Notes: a model not told the origin generated them from the letters alone. A stretch of 64,000 bases of DNA from Pomphorhynchus laevis (GCA_012934845.2 WNNJ02003177.1:1-64000), one strand, 5' to 3'; shown: positions 1-11,334, numbered from the stretch's first letter. Made by a program: numbers and translations.

Positions 1-474
1 AGTACAACAACAGACCGCGAAGCAATGCTTGACTTATCTTGTACATGGCTCTTCGCAGACAAAACGGATTGTAGCTTCAATGATATTTGCGTATTCAACG
101 CAAACGCTTATCAAATTTTATTAAGAGAATCAAATCTATCTTTGGATACCATGAATCGAGAAAAATAAATATTTAGAGAGAATAAACACTATATAACGAG
201 CGTCATTTGTTCCGCAAGTCTTCTCTTTGCTTGGCTGATCTAAAAACGGGTTTAATATTTCCATTGAAGACAATCGCGAGTACCTAGCAAATGACCAAAG
301 CACCTCCTTTAATGACAAAATTACAAAATTTTAAAGCGGAATTTAAATCCTTCCGGCGAAATAACTTCTCGTTGTGATCACCGAGCACGATCAGTTGTTC
401 ACCATCATATATAGTGCACAGAATCAAACAAAAAATAATTAATAATGACAAAATTGTCTTGTCACTTTGAACAT
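1..474 (+). pseudogene. Decayed coding-like stretch of unknown family (copy A)
   Basis: From base 1 a frame stays open for 55 codons to a TAA at 166-168. From about 199 another frame runs to 474 with only two stops (TAG, TGA), which is unusually open for this AT-rich DNA. The same sequence recurs at 13909-14380, where it continues leftward into more coding-like sequence. I do not recognise the product. Base composition is less AT-rich than the surrounding repeats. It may be the end of a larger dead gene or mobile element that begins near 11690 in copy B; short reverse-strand frames here look like shadows. Confidence 0.35.
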
Positions 475-1003
475 TTTGAAATGTATTTTTTATTGTAAAT
501 AAATTATTTTATTAAAAAGATAGATGAATTGGAAAAAGTCAGCACAAAAGTACCACAAAAGTTCCAGTCTTCTATTTGACCAGAGATAATAACCCATTAG
601 CGCAAACTAACGATACACGTTGCGCATGAATTTTTAATAGTATATTCCTGATTTACGTCCTTATCACGTCGACCGCCAGAGACTAGAACCGTTCCTGTAA
701 TATCGCTATTAATAATAAACGTTGATCGAGTTTCAGAGATCTACATGTTTTATTCAAAGCATTCTTAAATCAAATAAATTAAAATCCGAAAGCCCAGTTA
801 ACAAAAATAATAAAGCTCACGTATTTAACTCGATATGTTAAAGACAAGAGTAGTTGATTCATCATAACTTCATAAGCTTGCGCAATGAAATTCATAGTAG
901 ATGCAAAAGCGGGATTACTTTAATAATAATAATACAATAATTATAAATAACTACAACTGTAATGCATCGTTATTCGCCAATACTATTAAAATGCTATTAA
1001 CAT
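475..1003. other. No gene seen (copy A)
   Basis: This AT-rich stretch has no frame with recognisable domains and no structured repeat I can support. It is repeated at 14381-14909. Confidence 0.5.
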
Positions 1004-2135
1004 AGCTTTTAGCCTCACCATCCGATGTAGCGGGCATCAACAGTAGCAGACGTATATTTTTACCAAAGAAAAAATCGGTTTCGTGTCCCATAGACCTGTA
1101 GCTCATTTCGATTCAAAATTACCTCATCTGCATATACAAAAAAGCGCTTGCGCGTAGAATCTGCGACCATTCAGTACGCATAACTTAATCTCACCGTGTT
1201 ATCATTAGTTTGTGAAATGGCGCTCGTTCCATTCAGTAATCAAGAAAGTGCATCAGTTTTGTCAGGATTATAGTAACCAGCTTGCTGTAGCTGTTAATCT
1301 TGAATTTATGCCGCATTTTACCGCTTCTCCATTTACTTCGATATCTCCTTTCTCAGGGCTCTTAAGTTGTCTTCGAGAATTGTTAATAGGTAGAGATAGT
1401 GCTGTACACCAAGCGTTCTATTATCAATAGGACCATGATGCACGTCAGTTCTACACTATTACAGGTTTTTTTCAATGTTCCTTACTGTCTCCTCTCTTAT
1501 ATCTTGCTAGCTCCATTGCTCTGTTCAATTCTTTCATAAACGATAAACATCTTGTGGTATATGCTGATGATACAACAGCTCGCACATCAGTCGTTTCTTT
1601 TTAAGATTAAACTACCAGATTACCTCTTCAAATCCTACTTTGAACTCAGCAGAAACGCAGGTGATTGTCTTTAATGTCACTATCGCAACTAAAATAAAAC
1701 TTAAGAGATTAGCACTCTCTGCCTTATCCACCGTTTTGCAGTTTCAACCACCCCCTTCCTTCACAAGTCGAGTAAAATATCTGTGATTCACCACTACGGT
1801 GAACTGATCGGTTAAAACTGACCTCGATAGACTTAAACGTATCCTGAAGAGAGCTAGGTGAGGCCTGAAAAAGGCCAATATATGTCATTGAAACTAAAAA
1901 CTCAAGTACGCCATTGTGATACTAAAGATATCTCGGGATTAGTCTTCTTTACTGGCAGGAAGTTTCGTAGATAAAAGAATAAGGTTTCTCAAGCTCTTCA
2001 TTTCGAGATTACCGAACATAGTCCGCTTCGACTGGAGTCTTAAGAGGTTAGAGACCCCGAATGTGCGGTAAGAAAGCGACGCTGGTGCTGCGAGGGACTC
2101 AGATCCCTATGAACCTAAGACCGAAAAGATGTTGA
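1004..2135 (+). pseudogene. Dead non-LTR retrotransposon RT fragment (copy A)
   Basis: This piece matches the RT half of the intact ORF2 at 56626-59085. Matching parts include the DVAGIN and PKKKS segments, the SIQN region, a 72-codon frame at 1212-1430 aligned to the segment around the GRSVHSAV motif, and a YADDTTA-like catalytic motif near 1560. It starts abruptly at the equivalent of ORF2 residue 430 and ends near the ORF2 stop. Several stops and frameshifts interrupt it, so it cannot encode an enzyme. The truncated start is typical of incomplete target-primed reverse transcription, or it was cut by later rearrangement. Confidence 0.85.
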
Positions 2136-3485
2136 AGAAGTTGCAAGACATATTGTTTGACAAATAGTAAAAAAGGTTATAATTTATTCTAGATCTAGCT
2201 TTTGTTTATTCTTTATCTAATGTTGTATTTTGTACTCCTATCTGCTTCTATAAAAGACAGAAACTTATGTTACAGCAAATGTTGATGTGTTGATATAAAC
2301 CCATGTTGATATAAAAACGAAATAGTTGTAATTAATCGTCATTTGTTCACCTATTTTCATTTATTGACAATTTGATTTCGCGCCATTCTATATTACTATT
2401 CCGAATGTATGAACGCAGATTTTGGTTTATACAAATTATTGATATAAATATCACAAAATGTGTTGCAAATATTTTAAACTTTGTTTTAAATGGAAGATAT
2501 CAAAACACCATCATTCTCAGGTATGAAATTCGCTTTAAAGTAAAATGTTTTATTAGTAACAACAAATGAATAAGAAACCGGCTTGCCTAAAGATTGCCTA
2601 ACAATCTTATCCGATTGATTGTTTAAAACGCAATGATTCGTAGTTCTACAGCTACTCACCAGTTTCGTTTTAGCAATTTTGCAGCTCCTTAATATCAGAC
2701 CGAAGCTTATTATTCCAGAATGCTAGTCTATACCAAATCAGCGATAATGATATTGCTGTTTATTAATTAGCCATTTCTTTATTTTTTACGAATTTTATTA
2801 AATTGTTTGTAAACAAACTTTTATTTGCATCCTTGATTTTAAGACCACCATATGTGCTGAATGATATTAAAAATTCGTCTAGAGTGTATTTGTCGTAGAT
2901 CAATATTATAAGTATACACTCTCTATATCGGATATACACTAGTGACTAAAGAGTCCACGTTTGCAAAAATGATTTTTCTAACTCTGACATGAATATAATT
3001 GCGTAAGTTGTGCACACGGCGTCCTATCGCAGTTATTCAATCTTAAATAAAGTTTATGTAGCCGTGTTCATGGATGTTGTAATATTATATAAAATACAAA
3101 GACTCTAGAATGAATTCTCGTTCATATTTTTGCCGTGTTTATTCTGAAGTGACATTTCTATTGCAATCATCCCTTCATTATTAGGTATCGATGATATAAT
3201 GACTCAACTTCAAAGTTGCCCACGTAATGTTCGATGGTAAATTAATCTTGACTTGTTTAAATGCTTGCAAAAAAACGTAAAGTATTTGAACAATGTGAAA
3301 TAACTTTTATTTATCCACAATTAATTTGTGTGTGAGCATTTATAAATGTATGGAAGGAATCGTGTTGAAATTAATTATAGACATTTCACAATATAACGAT
3401 TTTGAACAAACAACGACAACATCAAATAGGTACAAAGAATCTCAATAATTCTAAATATAAAGATACTACCTTTTCGATGTTATTA
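2136..3485. repeat. Dispersed non-coding repeat, including left part of spectrin module (A)
   Basis: No gene is seen. About 2355-2575 is a diverged relative of a repeat also present at 3745-3950, 49330-49500 and, inverted, 60740-60870, marked by the phrase TTTGATTTCGCGCCATTC. From about 2605 onward the sequence matches 16512 onward and 47960 onward, so this is the left part of the three-copy module carrying the spectrin fragment. In copy C this flank is longer; copies A and B share a deletion of about 240 bases at 3486 that removed the left MITE arm. Confidence 0.7.
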
Positions 3486-3738
3486 TTTTTTTTGATATTT
3501 TGCTAACTTCTGTCAGCTTCTATAGGAAATTTTCTATTGATTAATTATCTGAGCTGAATCAAAAAAAGAAGATTTTTGTTGATTTTTCGCTTACTTCTGT
3601 TAGTATCTTCAGAAAATTACTTTAGGTAATTTTCTGAAAATGCTAACAGAAATTAGCGAAATATAAAAAAAATCCGATTTTCTTTGATCCAGCTCCAATA
3701 ATTATTTATCAATAATAGATCAGTACCAACTATTTAAA
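3486..3738. mobile_element. Foldback MITE, left arm truncated (A1)
   Basis: The centre is a strong inverted repeat: an arm ending TCTTCAGAAAATTAC, four bases, then its complement. The right end CAACTATTTAAA matches the intact relative at 49001-49318. The left end is missing because a deletion shared with copy B removed it, so no target duplication can be read here. It has no coding capacity. It presumably moved with a transposase supplied elsewhere. Confidence 0.75.
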
Positions 3739-3744
3739 ATTTTC

Positions 3745-4069
3745 AATTATTGCACATTTGATTTCGCGCAATTCTATATTACTACTCGAAATGAATTAGG
3801 CAAATTTTGTTCTACAAATTATTGATTTAAAATCATACAATGTGTTTTAAATTTGTTAAACAGTTTAAAATTGAGGAAATCTAAATTATATTATTCGCAG
3901 GCTTGTTCCTACTTTGTGCTCATTGAAAAACTACAAATGCTGCTGTTTAGTGGGATAAACAGACCAGTAAAATTAAAGGCAATTATTTTAATTTTTTAAC
4001 TGTTCACGTGTGAAATATGCTGATATATATTCTTTATTAACACAAAGAGATAATAAAATATATAAATAA
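3745..4069. repeat. Spectrin-module intron-like sequence (A)
   Basis: This sequence lies between the MITE and the spectrin fragment in copies A, B and C, and inverted at 59690-60088. In copy C its counterpart runs to a splice-acceptor-like TTTAG directly before spectrin CH2 coding sequence, so it is probably a former beta-spectrin intron carrying repeats. Copy A lacks the AT-rich end of the intron and the first part of the CH2 exon. Confidence 0.6.
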
Positions 4070-4074
4070 ACTTA

Positions 4075-4968
4075 TAATGCTTATATTCACAAGTATAGAC
4101 AATTTCAGATCAACTATCAAAATTCGCAAAATACTGTTAATAAAGTTAGTCAAAAATTGGAAAATCTGTATCTAGTCTCAAAGGAACGAAATAATGCCAT
4201 CCGCAACGAACAAAATCTACATTTGCTTCAAGTAAAAACGTATGAATCTCAAGCATGGATGCGTAAAATGTTTCGAATAATATCTACTGATAATATCGGC
4301 CGTGATGAGCGAACCGCGGACAATCTTCTAAGAAAACACAGAGATGTTCAAAACGTAATATGGGCTCATAGTGTACAAATTGATAGGTTGTACCAAGAAG
4401 TCGAACAACTTGTAACAAATGACGACAAGATTAAAGAATATGTTGAGCAACAAGTAACCAGTCTACAACACATGTTTAATGAACTGCTAAGTGCGTGTAG
4501 CTTGAAACAACGTATGCTTGAGGAATCTATACATCTGTTTCTTGTTCATTTCATGACGTGGACAACATTGAAGCATGGATCATTGACAAGCAGCGTCTTC
4601 TTTATTCACTTAAAATCGTTGCGACCAGTGATATTGAACACCTTGAAGTTATGAAACTTCGATTTAACTGCTTTGAGAAAGAATTATATTCGCGGAAAAC
4701 AATGCTAGATTTAACTAATAATTTAGCAAGGCAGTTAGTGTCTAAAGATCATCCTGTCATTCTACAAATACTCAATTCTCTAAATAATTTAAATCATAAA
4801 TGGGAAGATCTACAAACGCTTGCTGATAGTAAACGTGATGAGTTACAGTCGACATTTAGAGTAAAAGCTTTCAACATTGTATGCGATGAAAATATAGGTC
4901 GGATGCAAGAAAAGGTAAATATATTTCAAACAAATCAGGATCTTAACCGTGACGCACAGCTCATCTAG
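4075..4968 (+). pseudogene. Beta-spectrin fragment, CH2 end fused to spectrin repeats (A), frameshifted
   Basis: The fragment begins with a short CH2-like segment (AYIHKYRQF) and continues into sequence colinear with spectrin repeats of the minus-strand locus at 52555-55255. Shared blocks include QNLHLLQ, NLLRKH, NNLARQLVS and DSKRDELQSTF. Relative to copy B it has an extra TT near 4540, splitting the frame at the LFRSFHDV position, and an extra codon near 4140. The frame that starts at 4157 begins with TTG, so there is no natural start codon. It lacks the actin-binding domain, most repeats and the PH domain. It is a non-functional gene fragment. Confidence 0.85.
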
Positions 4969-5370
4969 AATTTCATATGCTGCGCTGTTATAATAAATCA
5001 AAACCAATTTGTAATAATATAAACTTGTTTTATTTGTTGAAGATGATAGTAGTTTGCTATCATCAATTTAACTGTATAATAAAAATTTCACTATTTCTAT
5101 TCACAACAAATTATTCAAATTACATGTGGTTTGTTAACACTTTATGCTCTTATTTACTAGTAAAATACAAATAAATTTATTTCTTTTGTCAAAATTTAAA
5201 ATAAGTATAGCGGATGTTATAATCCTTTTAACTATTTTTTAAATATTTACAATAAGGAGAGAGTGAAAAAAGATATTTATTTTAAAATTTTCGATTGAAG
5301 ATGCGATCATCAGTAAAAAAATTAAATGAATTATTTATAGAACGGAACCAAAGAAACGACAAATTATTCA
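4969..5370. other. Module 3' flank, no gene
   Basis: This AT-rich flank is shared with copy B and, more diverged, with copy C to about 51165. The 65-residue frame starting at 4977 is low-complexity and unsupported. Confidence 0.5.
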
Positions 5371-5612
5371 AAAAAGTTCACCTTTATATCAATATCTAAA
5401 GAATTACTCGAGCTGGATAAAAGCAAAGTGAAATTTTTTTGATATTTCGCAAACTTCTGTTAGCATTTTCAGAAAATTACAATAAATACAAAATTACAGT
5501 AATTTTCTGAAGATGCGAACAGAAGTTAGCGAAATATCGAAAACTTTCCTCTTTTCTTTGATTCAAATCCAATAATTATTTATCAATAATGGATCATTGT
5601 CAACTATTTAAA
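5371..5612. mobile_element. Foldback MITE (A2)
   Basis: Arms of about 40 bases (TTCGCAAACTTCTGTTAGC and a near-complement at 5508-5545) surround a loop of about 18 bases. The right end has the CAACTATTTAAA terminus seen in the other copies, and the outer left arm is strongly diverged. The same element lies at 19275-19515 in copy B. Confidence 0.7.
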
Positions 5613-6132
5613 ATCTCAATAGCTGATTTTTTCATCAAAATCTATTGTTTCTCAAAACGTAAGAGTTTCTTATGTTAAAGTTTTATCGAAAAACATAAAA
5701 CCTTCAAAGAAAAACAAAATACCTGTACAAGAAAGTATCACAAAAAAATATTGTACAAACATATTTTAGTATAAGAAAATATGTGAAAATATTTTTTTAA
5801 ATATTTGAAAAAATATTTGATATCTTTTTTAATATAATAACAGTGTAATTTTCCAACATCTCAAATTTATTTATTAGCGTTTGTGACTTTCAAAAAAGAT
5901 AATTTTTAATTAGTAAACATGCGTGCATATTTTAATTTTTTATGTATCGATATGTTTTCCTAACAAATCGCATGATTTGTTAATGTAATGTTTATCTTTT
6001 TAATGAATGCATGCTTCTATAATTGAATATATGGGTGATTGTTTCGTTTCACATTGGCTATATAAGTTTTAGTATTTTATATTGTTTACAAATTTAAAAT
6101 TTAACAAAATAAAATTAAATAATTATCCAATC
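5613..6132. other. AT-rich spacer without genes
   Basis: I see no coding sequence and no repeat shared outside copy B. It ends where the terminal phrase of the Penelope-like family, CAGCTAACTGAGTCTACG, begins. Confidence 0.5.
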
Positions 6133-6890
6133 AGCTAACTGAGTCTACGTCATTTATTATAATATAAACAAAACATAATAATGCTAAATCAAAATTTAAC
6201 AATTAAAAAATAAAATAAATAATTGTTATTAGATTTTTTATAATTTATCTAGAGTTAAAAAAATTGAAATTTAAAATAAAAGTCATTTTTATGAATTGGC
6301 AAATAAATAACAGACGTTGTAGAGGAATAAGGATTATAGGTCATCAGTAGGAACTGCTATGCTATCAGGTTTCGGCACCTAATTATTTTACCCAATATAG
6401 CAGCTAAGCAACATACATGCTAAGGACGTATTTCCTCCGATTTAATTTGATTATATAGTATCTTATTTTAATACCAAGTATATTACTTATTATTCATACA
6501 TAAAAATATTTCGCTAAAGAGTTTAAATTTATTTTTTATATTATTGTGTTGTTTTATATATTTTACTATTTTCTGTTTGATGGTAATTTTATTGTAACCT
6601 AGTTGAAAATATGAATCTATTAAACTATTTAAATGATTATGAATAAATGCATCGTTACAAATGTTTTCAATTTTTAAAATTTCATTATTTAATGTATTAT
6701 ATTTTATAATATATGGTATGCATAAATGCTCACGCAAAAATATGTTTCTTGTAAATTTAAATATCTCATCTTTACAATATAAATTAAAAGTAGTTTTGAT
6801 TGATGTTAATATAATGTCCATAACTAGATATAAACCTTCTTTATCAATAATATTGGTGTTATTAAGAATGAGGCTACCTTGATAAATTTA
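6133..6890 (-). mobile_element. Penelope-like element, 3' end of RT plus terminal tail (N1)
   Basis: On the minus strand a 112-codon frame (6821-6483) encodes the part of the RT downstream of the active site, with FKFTRNIF and IKYNTLNNEIL as in better copies. A stop and a 350-base untranslated tail follow, ending at the family's terminal phrase near 6133. The catalytic YIDD segment is missing, so the copy is truncated on its 5' side. The tail contains a decayed version of the pseudoknot-forming module at about 6340-6420. No endonuclease follows the RT stop, which agrees with a permuted domain order. Confidence 0.8.
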
Positions 6891-7009
6891 TTCGCTTGTT
6901 GAACTTATTATAAGGGAACAATTAAAACGAATAGGGTGTTATTAAGAATAAGGCTACAAATGAGGCTAAAAATAATTAAATAATTTTTAATAATTACAGG
7001 TAATAAATA

Positions 7010-8366
7010 ATTGTTATATAATAATCTAGTTAAATCGAGTTAAATTTAGAATTGAAATTGGAAATAAGAGACAATTTTAATGAATCGACCAATAAATAGC
7101 GGACAATGTACTATAATAAAGATATGTGGTCATCAGAAATAATGCTGCTATGTTATCCTGTTTTGGTCCATATTCCTCCAAATAACATAGTAACAGGGAA
7201 AATACATGCAAATGACGTATATCTTACATTTAAAATTTGTTTATCTAGAGTATCATTTGTACGTAAGTACTAATGATTTCAATTTTAGATCTTTTAAATG
7301 TAACAGAAAAAATTGTATAGTTTGTGATGTTATAAATAATAATTGTATTGTAAGTAATACGACAAACGAATGTTTTTCATTAAATATTAATTATAATTGT
7401 AACTGCAATACCGCAGGTGTAATGTATCTTCTACAATGTACATGTGGATTGCAATATATAGGAAAAACATATCAAATGTTAAAAACTAGGTTTAGGTTAC
7501 ACATATATAATATACAGCATAATAGTCAAACTATATTTCATAAACATATGAGATTAATAGGACATTATATTAAAAACTGTAAATTATTAATTTTGGAACA
7601 TATTATCGAAGAAAACATAGCAATATTAAATCAAAAACTATTAGAAAAAGAAGATTTTTGAATTAAAACGCTAAATTCCATGTACACATTTGTGTTGAAT
7701 GTAGTGGTACAAAGAATTGGCAGAAGTAGTATAATACATAATAAACAACCATATTATAATAATCCGATTAAACGCAAACGAAGAAGTCATAGTGACAAAA
7801 CGAATAAGAAAAATAGAGTTAAAAATATTAAAAAAGATATGTATATAAATGAACAATTAGAAATATTAAAACAACTTTTAAGAGATAATAAGCTTAAAGA
7901 TCTTTATGTAAATATAAGAAGTTTATCTAAAGATATCATATGTTCAATAAATCAAAAATAAATTAACGACAGTGAAAGGCTAAGTTGTATAACAGACAGT
8001 TATTGTAATACAAAATACTATAATCGAACAATAAATGTTAATAATAACAATAGAAAATATACATTAACCATAACCTTCATTAATAAATGTATATATAACA
8101 TAAATATAGGCGGACTTTTAAAAAATTCTAAAAGTAAAGAAATAATATGGTCAGATTTAAGTTACTATATTCTAAAATAAGGTATAAACTATTACCACCA
8201 TTTGGACGAAAAATTTGTAATTATAATAAAGAATTAATATCAATATGTAACGATAATATTATAAACATAATGGAAACAGAATGCAATAGTCAAAGTTTTA
8301 GTTTTGATAAAATGAATGAACACATATGTACCCATAATCTAGAATTAATTGACAATTGTGAATTTC
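7010..8366 (+). mobile_element. Penelope-like element, 5' part with GIY-YIG endonuclease (N2)
   Basis: The terminal module is at about 7085-7195. An ATG at 7206 then opens a frame with a cysteine cluster (CNRKNCIVC), the GIY-YIG core GVMYLLQC then CGLQYIGKT, the conserved arginine (TRFRLH) and a late glutamate. The frame stops at 7659-7661, where TGA stands at a position expected to be tryptophan (EDFW). Homology continues to 8366 with the lysine-rich linker KRKRRSH and then an IRYKLLPPFGRK segment typical of the region before the RT. So the endonuclease precedes the RT on this strand. The copy ends at 8366, where an inverted copy begins. Confidence 0.8.
7206..7661 (+). pseudogene. GIY-YIG endonuclease domain of Penelope-like ORF
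   Basis: The 151-codon frame holds a GIY-YIG nuclease, which in Penelope-like elements nicks target DNA to prime reverse transcription. The visible core is GVMY, then YIGKT, then RFRLH. The upstream cysteines (CNRKNC and IVC, with NCNC later) may bind zinc. The frame is cut short by a nonsense codon where related sequence continues (WIKTLNSMYP). It is probably inactive. An identical frame lies at 21110-21565. Confidence 0.75.
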
Positions 8367-9655
8367 ATTATTTTATGTATTATATTTTATATTATATGGT
8401 ATGCATGAATGCTCATGCAAAAATATGTTTCTTGTAAATTTAAATATGTCATCTTTACGATATAAATTAATAGTAGTTTTAGTTAATGTTAATTTAAAGT
8501 TCATATCTAGATATACACCTTCTTATATCATTAATATTGGTTTTGTTAAGAATAAAGCTTTCTGGGTAAATGTGCTCACTAATTGAATGAAAATTATTTG
8601 AATTAAATACACATATATCATCAATGTATCGAAACATATATTTCATATATTTATATTGTTTAGATTTAGTTTTTTACACAGTTATGAACAAATTCATATT
8701 CTATAAAGCTTAAAAACAAGTAAGCTATAATTGGGCTACTATTACCACCCATTAGAACACCTTTTACTTGTCTAAATATAGATGTCCCTACTTTTAAATA
8801 ATTTTGATTTATCAAAATATTTAAGGATTCTATTAATTCAATTTTATCCATATATTTATATTTATTTGATGGTTTAATTTTTGTTAGATAGGCGTTATAA
8901 TTATTTTAACATATATATGTATATCTTTTTCCGAATTTAAGATCAATAAAATGTACTAACGCTTCTATAATATCTAATAAATCTAGATTTGTATAAAGCG
9001 TACTAAAATCGTAAGTATTTGTATTTTGAAAATTTATTCCTTTTGTCTGTTCTAAAAATGCTTTTGTAGAATTAGTACTGAAATAGTGGTTTATACCAGC
9101 ATTAATTTCGATTACCTTGCAATATTTTTTAAAGTGTGCTTTAATTACTTTAAGTATTTAATTCATATAGACAGAAAGTGGTTTTAATGTACATTTAAAC
9201 GCACTACATATGAACCCAGCTTTAAATGAATTTTTATGTAATTTTGGATTCCAATATAATATACCTTTTTTATCCATTATAGAACAGTGACTTGTAATAT
9301 TTGTTTCAAAACTCAACTCTCCACATTCATATGTTGGATTTACATTAAAATCATTAGAATTAACCTCTTTCACTAGTATATCATAATAAAGTTTTTACAT
9401 ATGAAGACAAAGTTATTACTAGCTTTATCAATAGTTGTTATTATATAGTTATCCTTTAATTTAGTAAGTTCTTTATACATATCTTTATTAATTTTATCTT
9501 TCCTTTTATAATTGTTTGTTATTTTCATTTTATTTTTAAATCAAATATATAATCTTTCCGAACTATACAATCTATACAAATACAATCTACACAAACTATA
9601 CAATTTATTCTGTTACATTTAAAAGATCTAAAATTAAAATCATTAGTACTTACGT
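8367..9655 (-). mobile_element. Penelope-like element, internally deleted (N3)
   Basis: Reading down the minus strand, the order is a short endonuclease start (NDFNFRSFKC), a deletion jump to the RT N-terminal region (KASNNFVFICK; YWNPKLHKN), the DFSTLYTNLD motif, RQVKGVLMGGNSSPIIAYL and a YIDD motif out of frame. It ends near 8367. Many stops and frameshifts make it inactive. A 61-codon frame at 8851-8666 covers the GGNSSP motif. It is opposed to N2, so the pair look like two copies joined by rearrangement. Confidence 0.8.
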
Positions 9656-9660
9656 ATTTT

Positions 9661-10074
9661 TCCAAGCTGGTTGAGTACATCTAACTTTTAAGTCATAATT
9701 GTTAACGTCGCGTTTTCGGTGTCGCCACCTAGTTTAGTTGACTCAGACTAAACTTAAATCTGGCCATGCAGCAGCATCTGAGAGGGAGCTGCCCTGCTTA
9801 AGGCGGTTGCAGGATTGAACAAGATCTATAAAGATCTACCACCTTCACTACACGCGCTACGCGACCTAGCAATTGGCCATTACCTAGTCTCTTAAACGTG
9901 ATCACGTAAAGCAGTTTTCATTTTAAAGTGTAAACACCTCGTATGCAAAATTCTTCCTTTTTTAAATTAATAATTCATCAAACTTGTATGAAAATAAGAG
10001 AATAATAGTAAAGTCGTAACCAATAATACATAGTTTCAGTATTTCTGACAAAGTTAGTGTAATAATATTTAGTT
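9661..10074. other. GC-richer spacer between two inverted Penelope-like copies
   Basis: About 410 bases separate N3 (minus) and N4 (plus). Part of it (9700-9880) is clearly less AT-rich than its neighbours, with GGGAGCTGCCCTGC and ACGCGCTACGCG. I see no convincing frame, tRNA boxes or relation to the other families. It may be a piece of another element or of host DNA caught between head-to-head insertions. Confidence 0.4.
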
Positions 10075-10293
10075 ATTAAAAGAATTTTTAGAACAGACAA
10101 AAGGAATAAATTTTCAAAATATAAATACATACGATTTTAGTACGCTTTATACAAATCTAGATTTAGTAGATATTAAAGAAGCGTTAGTAAAATTAATTAA
10201 TCTTATATTAGGAAAAAGATATACATATATATATGTTATAATAATTATAACGCCTATCTAACAAAAATTAAACCATCAAATAAATATAAATAT

Positions 10294-10833
10294 ATGGATA
10301 AAATTGAATTAATAGAATCCTTAAATATTTTGATAAATCAAAATTTTTTAAAAGTAGAGACCTCTATATTTAGACAAGTAAAAGGTGTTTTAATGGGTGG
10401 TAATAGTAGCCCAATTATAGCTTACTTGTTTTTAAGCTTTATAGAATATGAATTTGTTCATAACTGTGTAAAAACTAAATCTAAACAATATAAATATATG
10501 AAATATATGTTTCGATACATTGATGATATATGTGTATTTAATTCTAATAATTTTTATTCAATTAGTGAGCACATTTATCCAGAAAGCTTTATTCTTAACA
10601 AAACCAATATTAATGATAAAGAAGGTGTATATCTAAATATGAACATTAAATTAACATTAACTAAAGCTACTATTAATTTATATCGTAAAGATGACATATT
10701 TAAATTTACAAGAAACATATTTTTGCATGAGCATTCATGCATACCATATAATATAAAATACAATACATTAAATAATGAAATTTTAAGAATTGCAACAATA
10801 TGTAATGATATTGGCTTTCTTCAAAATCATTAA
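10294..10833 (+). pseudogene. Penelope-like reverse transcriptase core (partial)
   Basis: The frame of 179 codons opens with ATG and encodes RT palm sequence: the GVLMGGNSSPIIA motif near residue 33 and the catalytic RYIDDICVF near residue 75. IYPESF and KTNINDKEGVYL follow, as in Penelope-type RTs. The two aspartates needed for polymerisation are present. The frame ends at a TAA near 10831, although homology continues in frame to 10980. Without N-terminal RT sequence or endonuclease it cannot act alone. Confidence 0.8.
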
Positions 10834-11047
10834 AATAATTTAATAGATACATATTTTAAACTAGGTTACTATAAAAATAACATCAAGCAGAAAATAGTAA
10901 AATATATAAATCAGCACAATAATATAAAGAATAAATTTAAACTCTTAAGCGGCAAATTTTTGTGGATGGATAATAAATAATATACTTTGTATAAGAATAA
11001 GATACTAGATAGTTATTTCAGAGGAAATACATCATTAGCATGTATTT

Positions 11048-11104
11048 GGCCCCGCTGCTATGTTGGGTAGAGGAGTTAGGGGCCGAAACCTGATAGCATA
11101 GCAG
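11048..11104 (+). other. Pseudoknot-capable terminal module of Penelope-like element
   Basis: GGCCCC (11048-11053) can pair with GGGGCC (11079-11084), and CTGCTATG (11055-11062) with CATAGCAG (11097-11104). The pairs interlock, giving an H-type pseudoknot with a 1-base first loop, 16 bases between and a 12-base last loop. In relatives at 28070 and 40080 the first arm reads GGCTCC, which still pairs through a G-U. The block recurs in most tails of this family. Function is unknown; an RNA role in priming or RNP assembly is inference. Confidence 0.5.
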
Positions 11105-11334
11105 TTCCTCCTGATGACCTCTAATTCATATTGTGATACAACGTCTGTTATTTATTAGTCAATTCATAAAAATGACTTTTTTAAATTTCATTTTTTAACT
11201 TGATTTAAATTATAGAAAATCTAAAAACAATTATTAATTTTATTATTTAATTATTAAATTTTGATTTAGCATTATTATGTTTTGTTAATTTTATAATTAT
11301 ATTAAATACGTAGACTCAGTTAGCTGATTTAATA

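Larger units (their letters stand above)
1..8395. repeat. Segmental duplication, copy A
   Basis: This segment matches 13909-22300 almost base for base, with an offset of 13908 at the left end drifting to about 13903 through small indels. The left edge lies outside the window. It carries a decayed coding remnant, a dead non-LTR RT piece, a beta-spectrin fragment, two MITEs and two Penelope-like pieces. Identity drops near 8399, inside a Penelope-like copy, so the right breakpoint lies in a dispersed repeat. The few differences include a 2-base insertion near 4540 that breaks the spectrin frame only in this copy. It may be a recent duplication or two haplotypes placed in series by an assembler. 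Confidence 0.93.
10075..11332 (+). mobile_element. Penelope-like element, RT and complete 3' tail (N4)
   Basis: The homologous region starts at EFLEQTKGINFQN (10086), runs through DFSTLYTNLD and the motif MGGNSSPIIAYLFLSF to RYIDDICVF, and ends with the C-terminal FKLLSGKFLW segment before a stop at 10978. The tail carries the terminal module at 11048-11104 and ends at the family phrase, in reverse, near 11311-11332. A stop between 10240 and 10262 and others near 10833 break the frame. It is the best 3' half of this family in the window and shows that no endonuclease follows the RT. Confidence 0.85.

Noticed and set aside
136-318. Minus-strand 60-codon frame
   Set aside because: It lies opposite the forward coding-like stretch and has no recognisable features.
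2372-2569. 65-codon frame, also at 16279
   Set aside because: It lies in a dispersed non-coding repeat whose other copies do not keep the frame.
4157-4157. Start codon for a spectrin-like protein at 4157 (and 18062)
   Set aside because: The codon is TTG and the homologous frame is open upstream of it, so this is not a real start.
9661-9720. tRNA-Lys-like sequence (CTAACTTTTAAGTC)
   Set aside because: No cloverleaf arms and no B box; the similarity is limited to the anticodon-loop-like phrase.
11048-11104. HDV-like self-cleaving ribozyme in the Penelope-like tail
   Set aside because: The two interlocked helices resemble P1 and P2, but there is no convincing P3 or P4 and no placed catalytic cytosine, so I only claim a pseudoknot.
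11076-11128. Hammerhead ribozyme using GAAAC (11085) and CTGATGA (11110) in the tail
   Set aside because: The two core strands are in the wrong order for type I or III, and no helix II or helix I can be formed around them in type II order.
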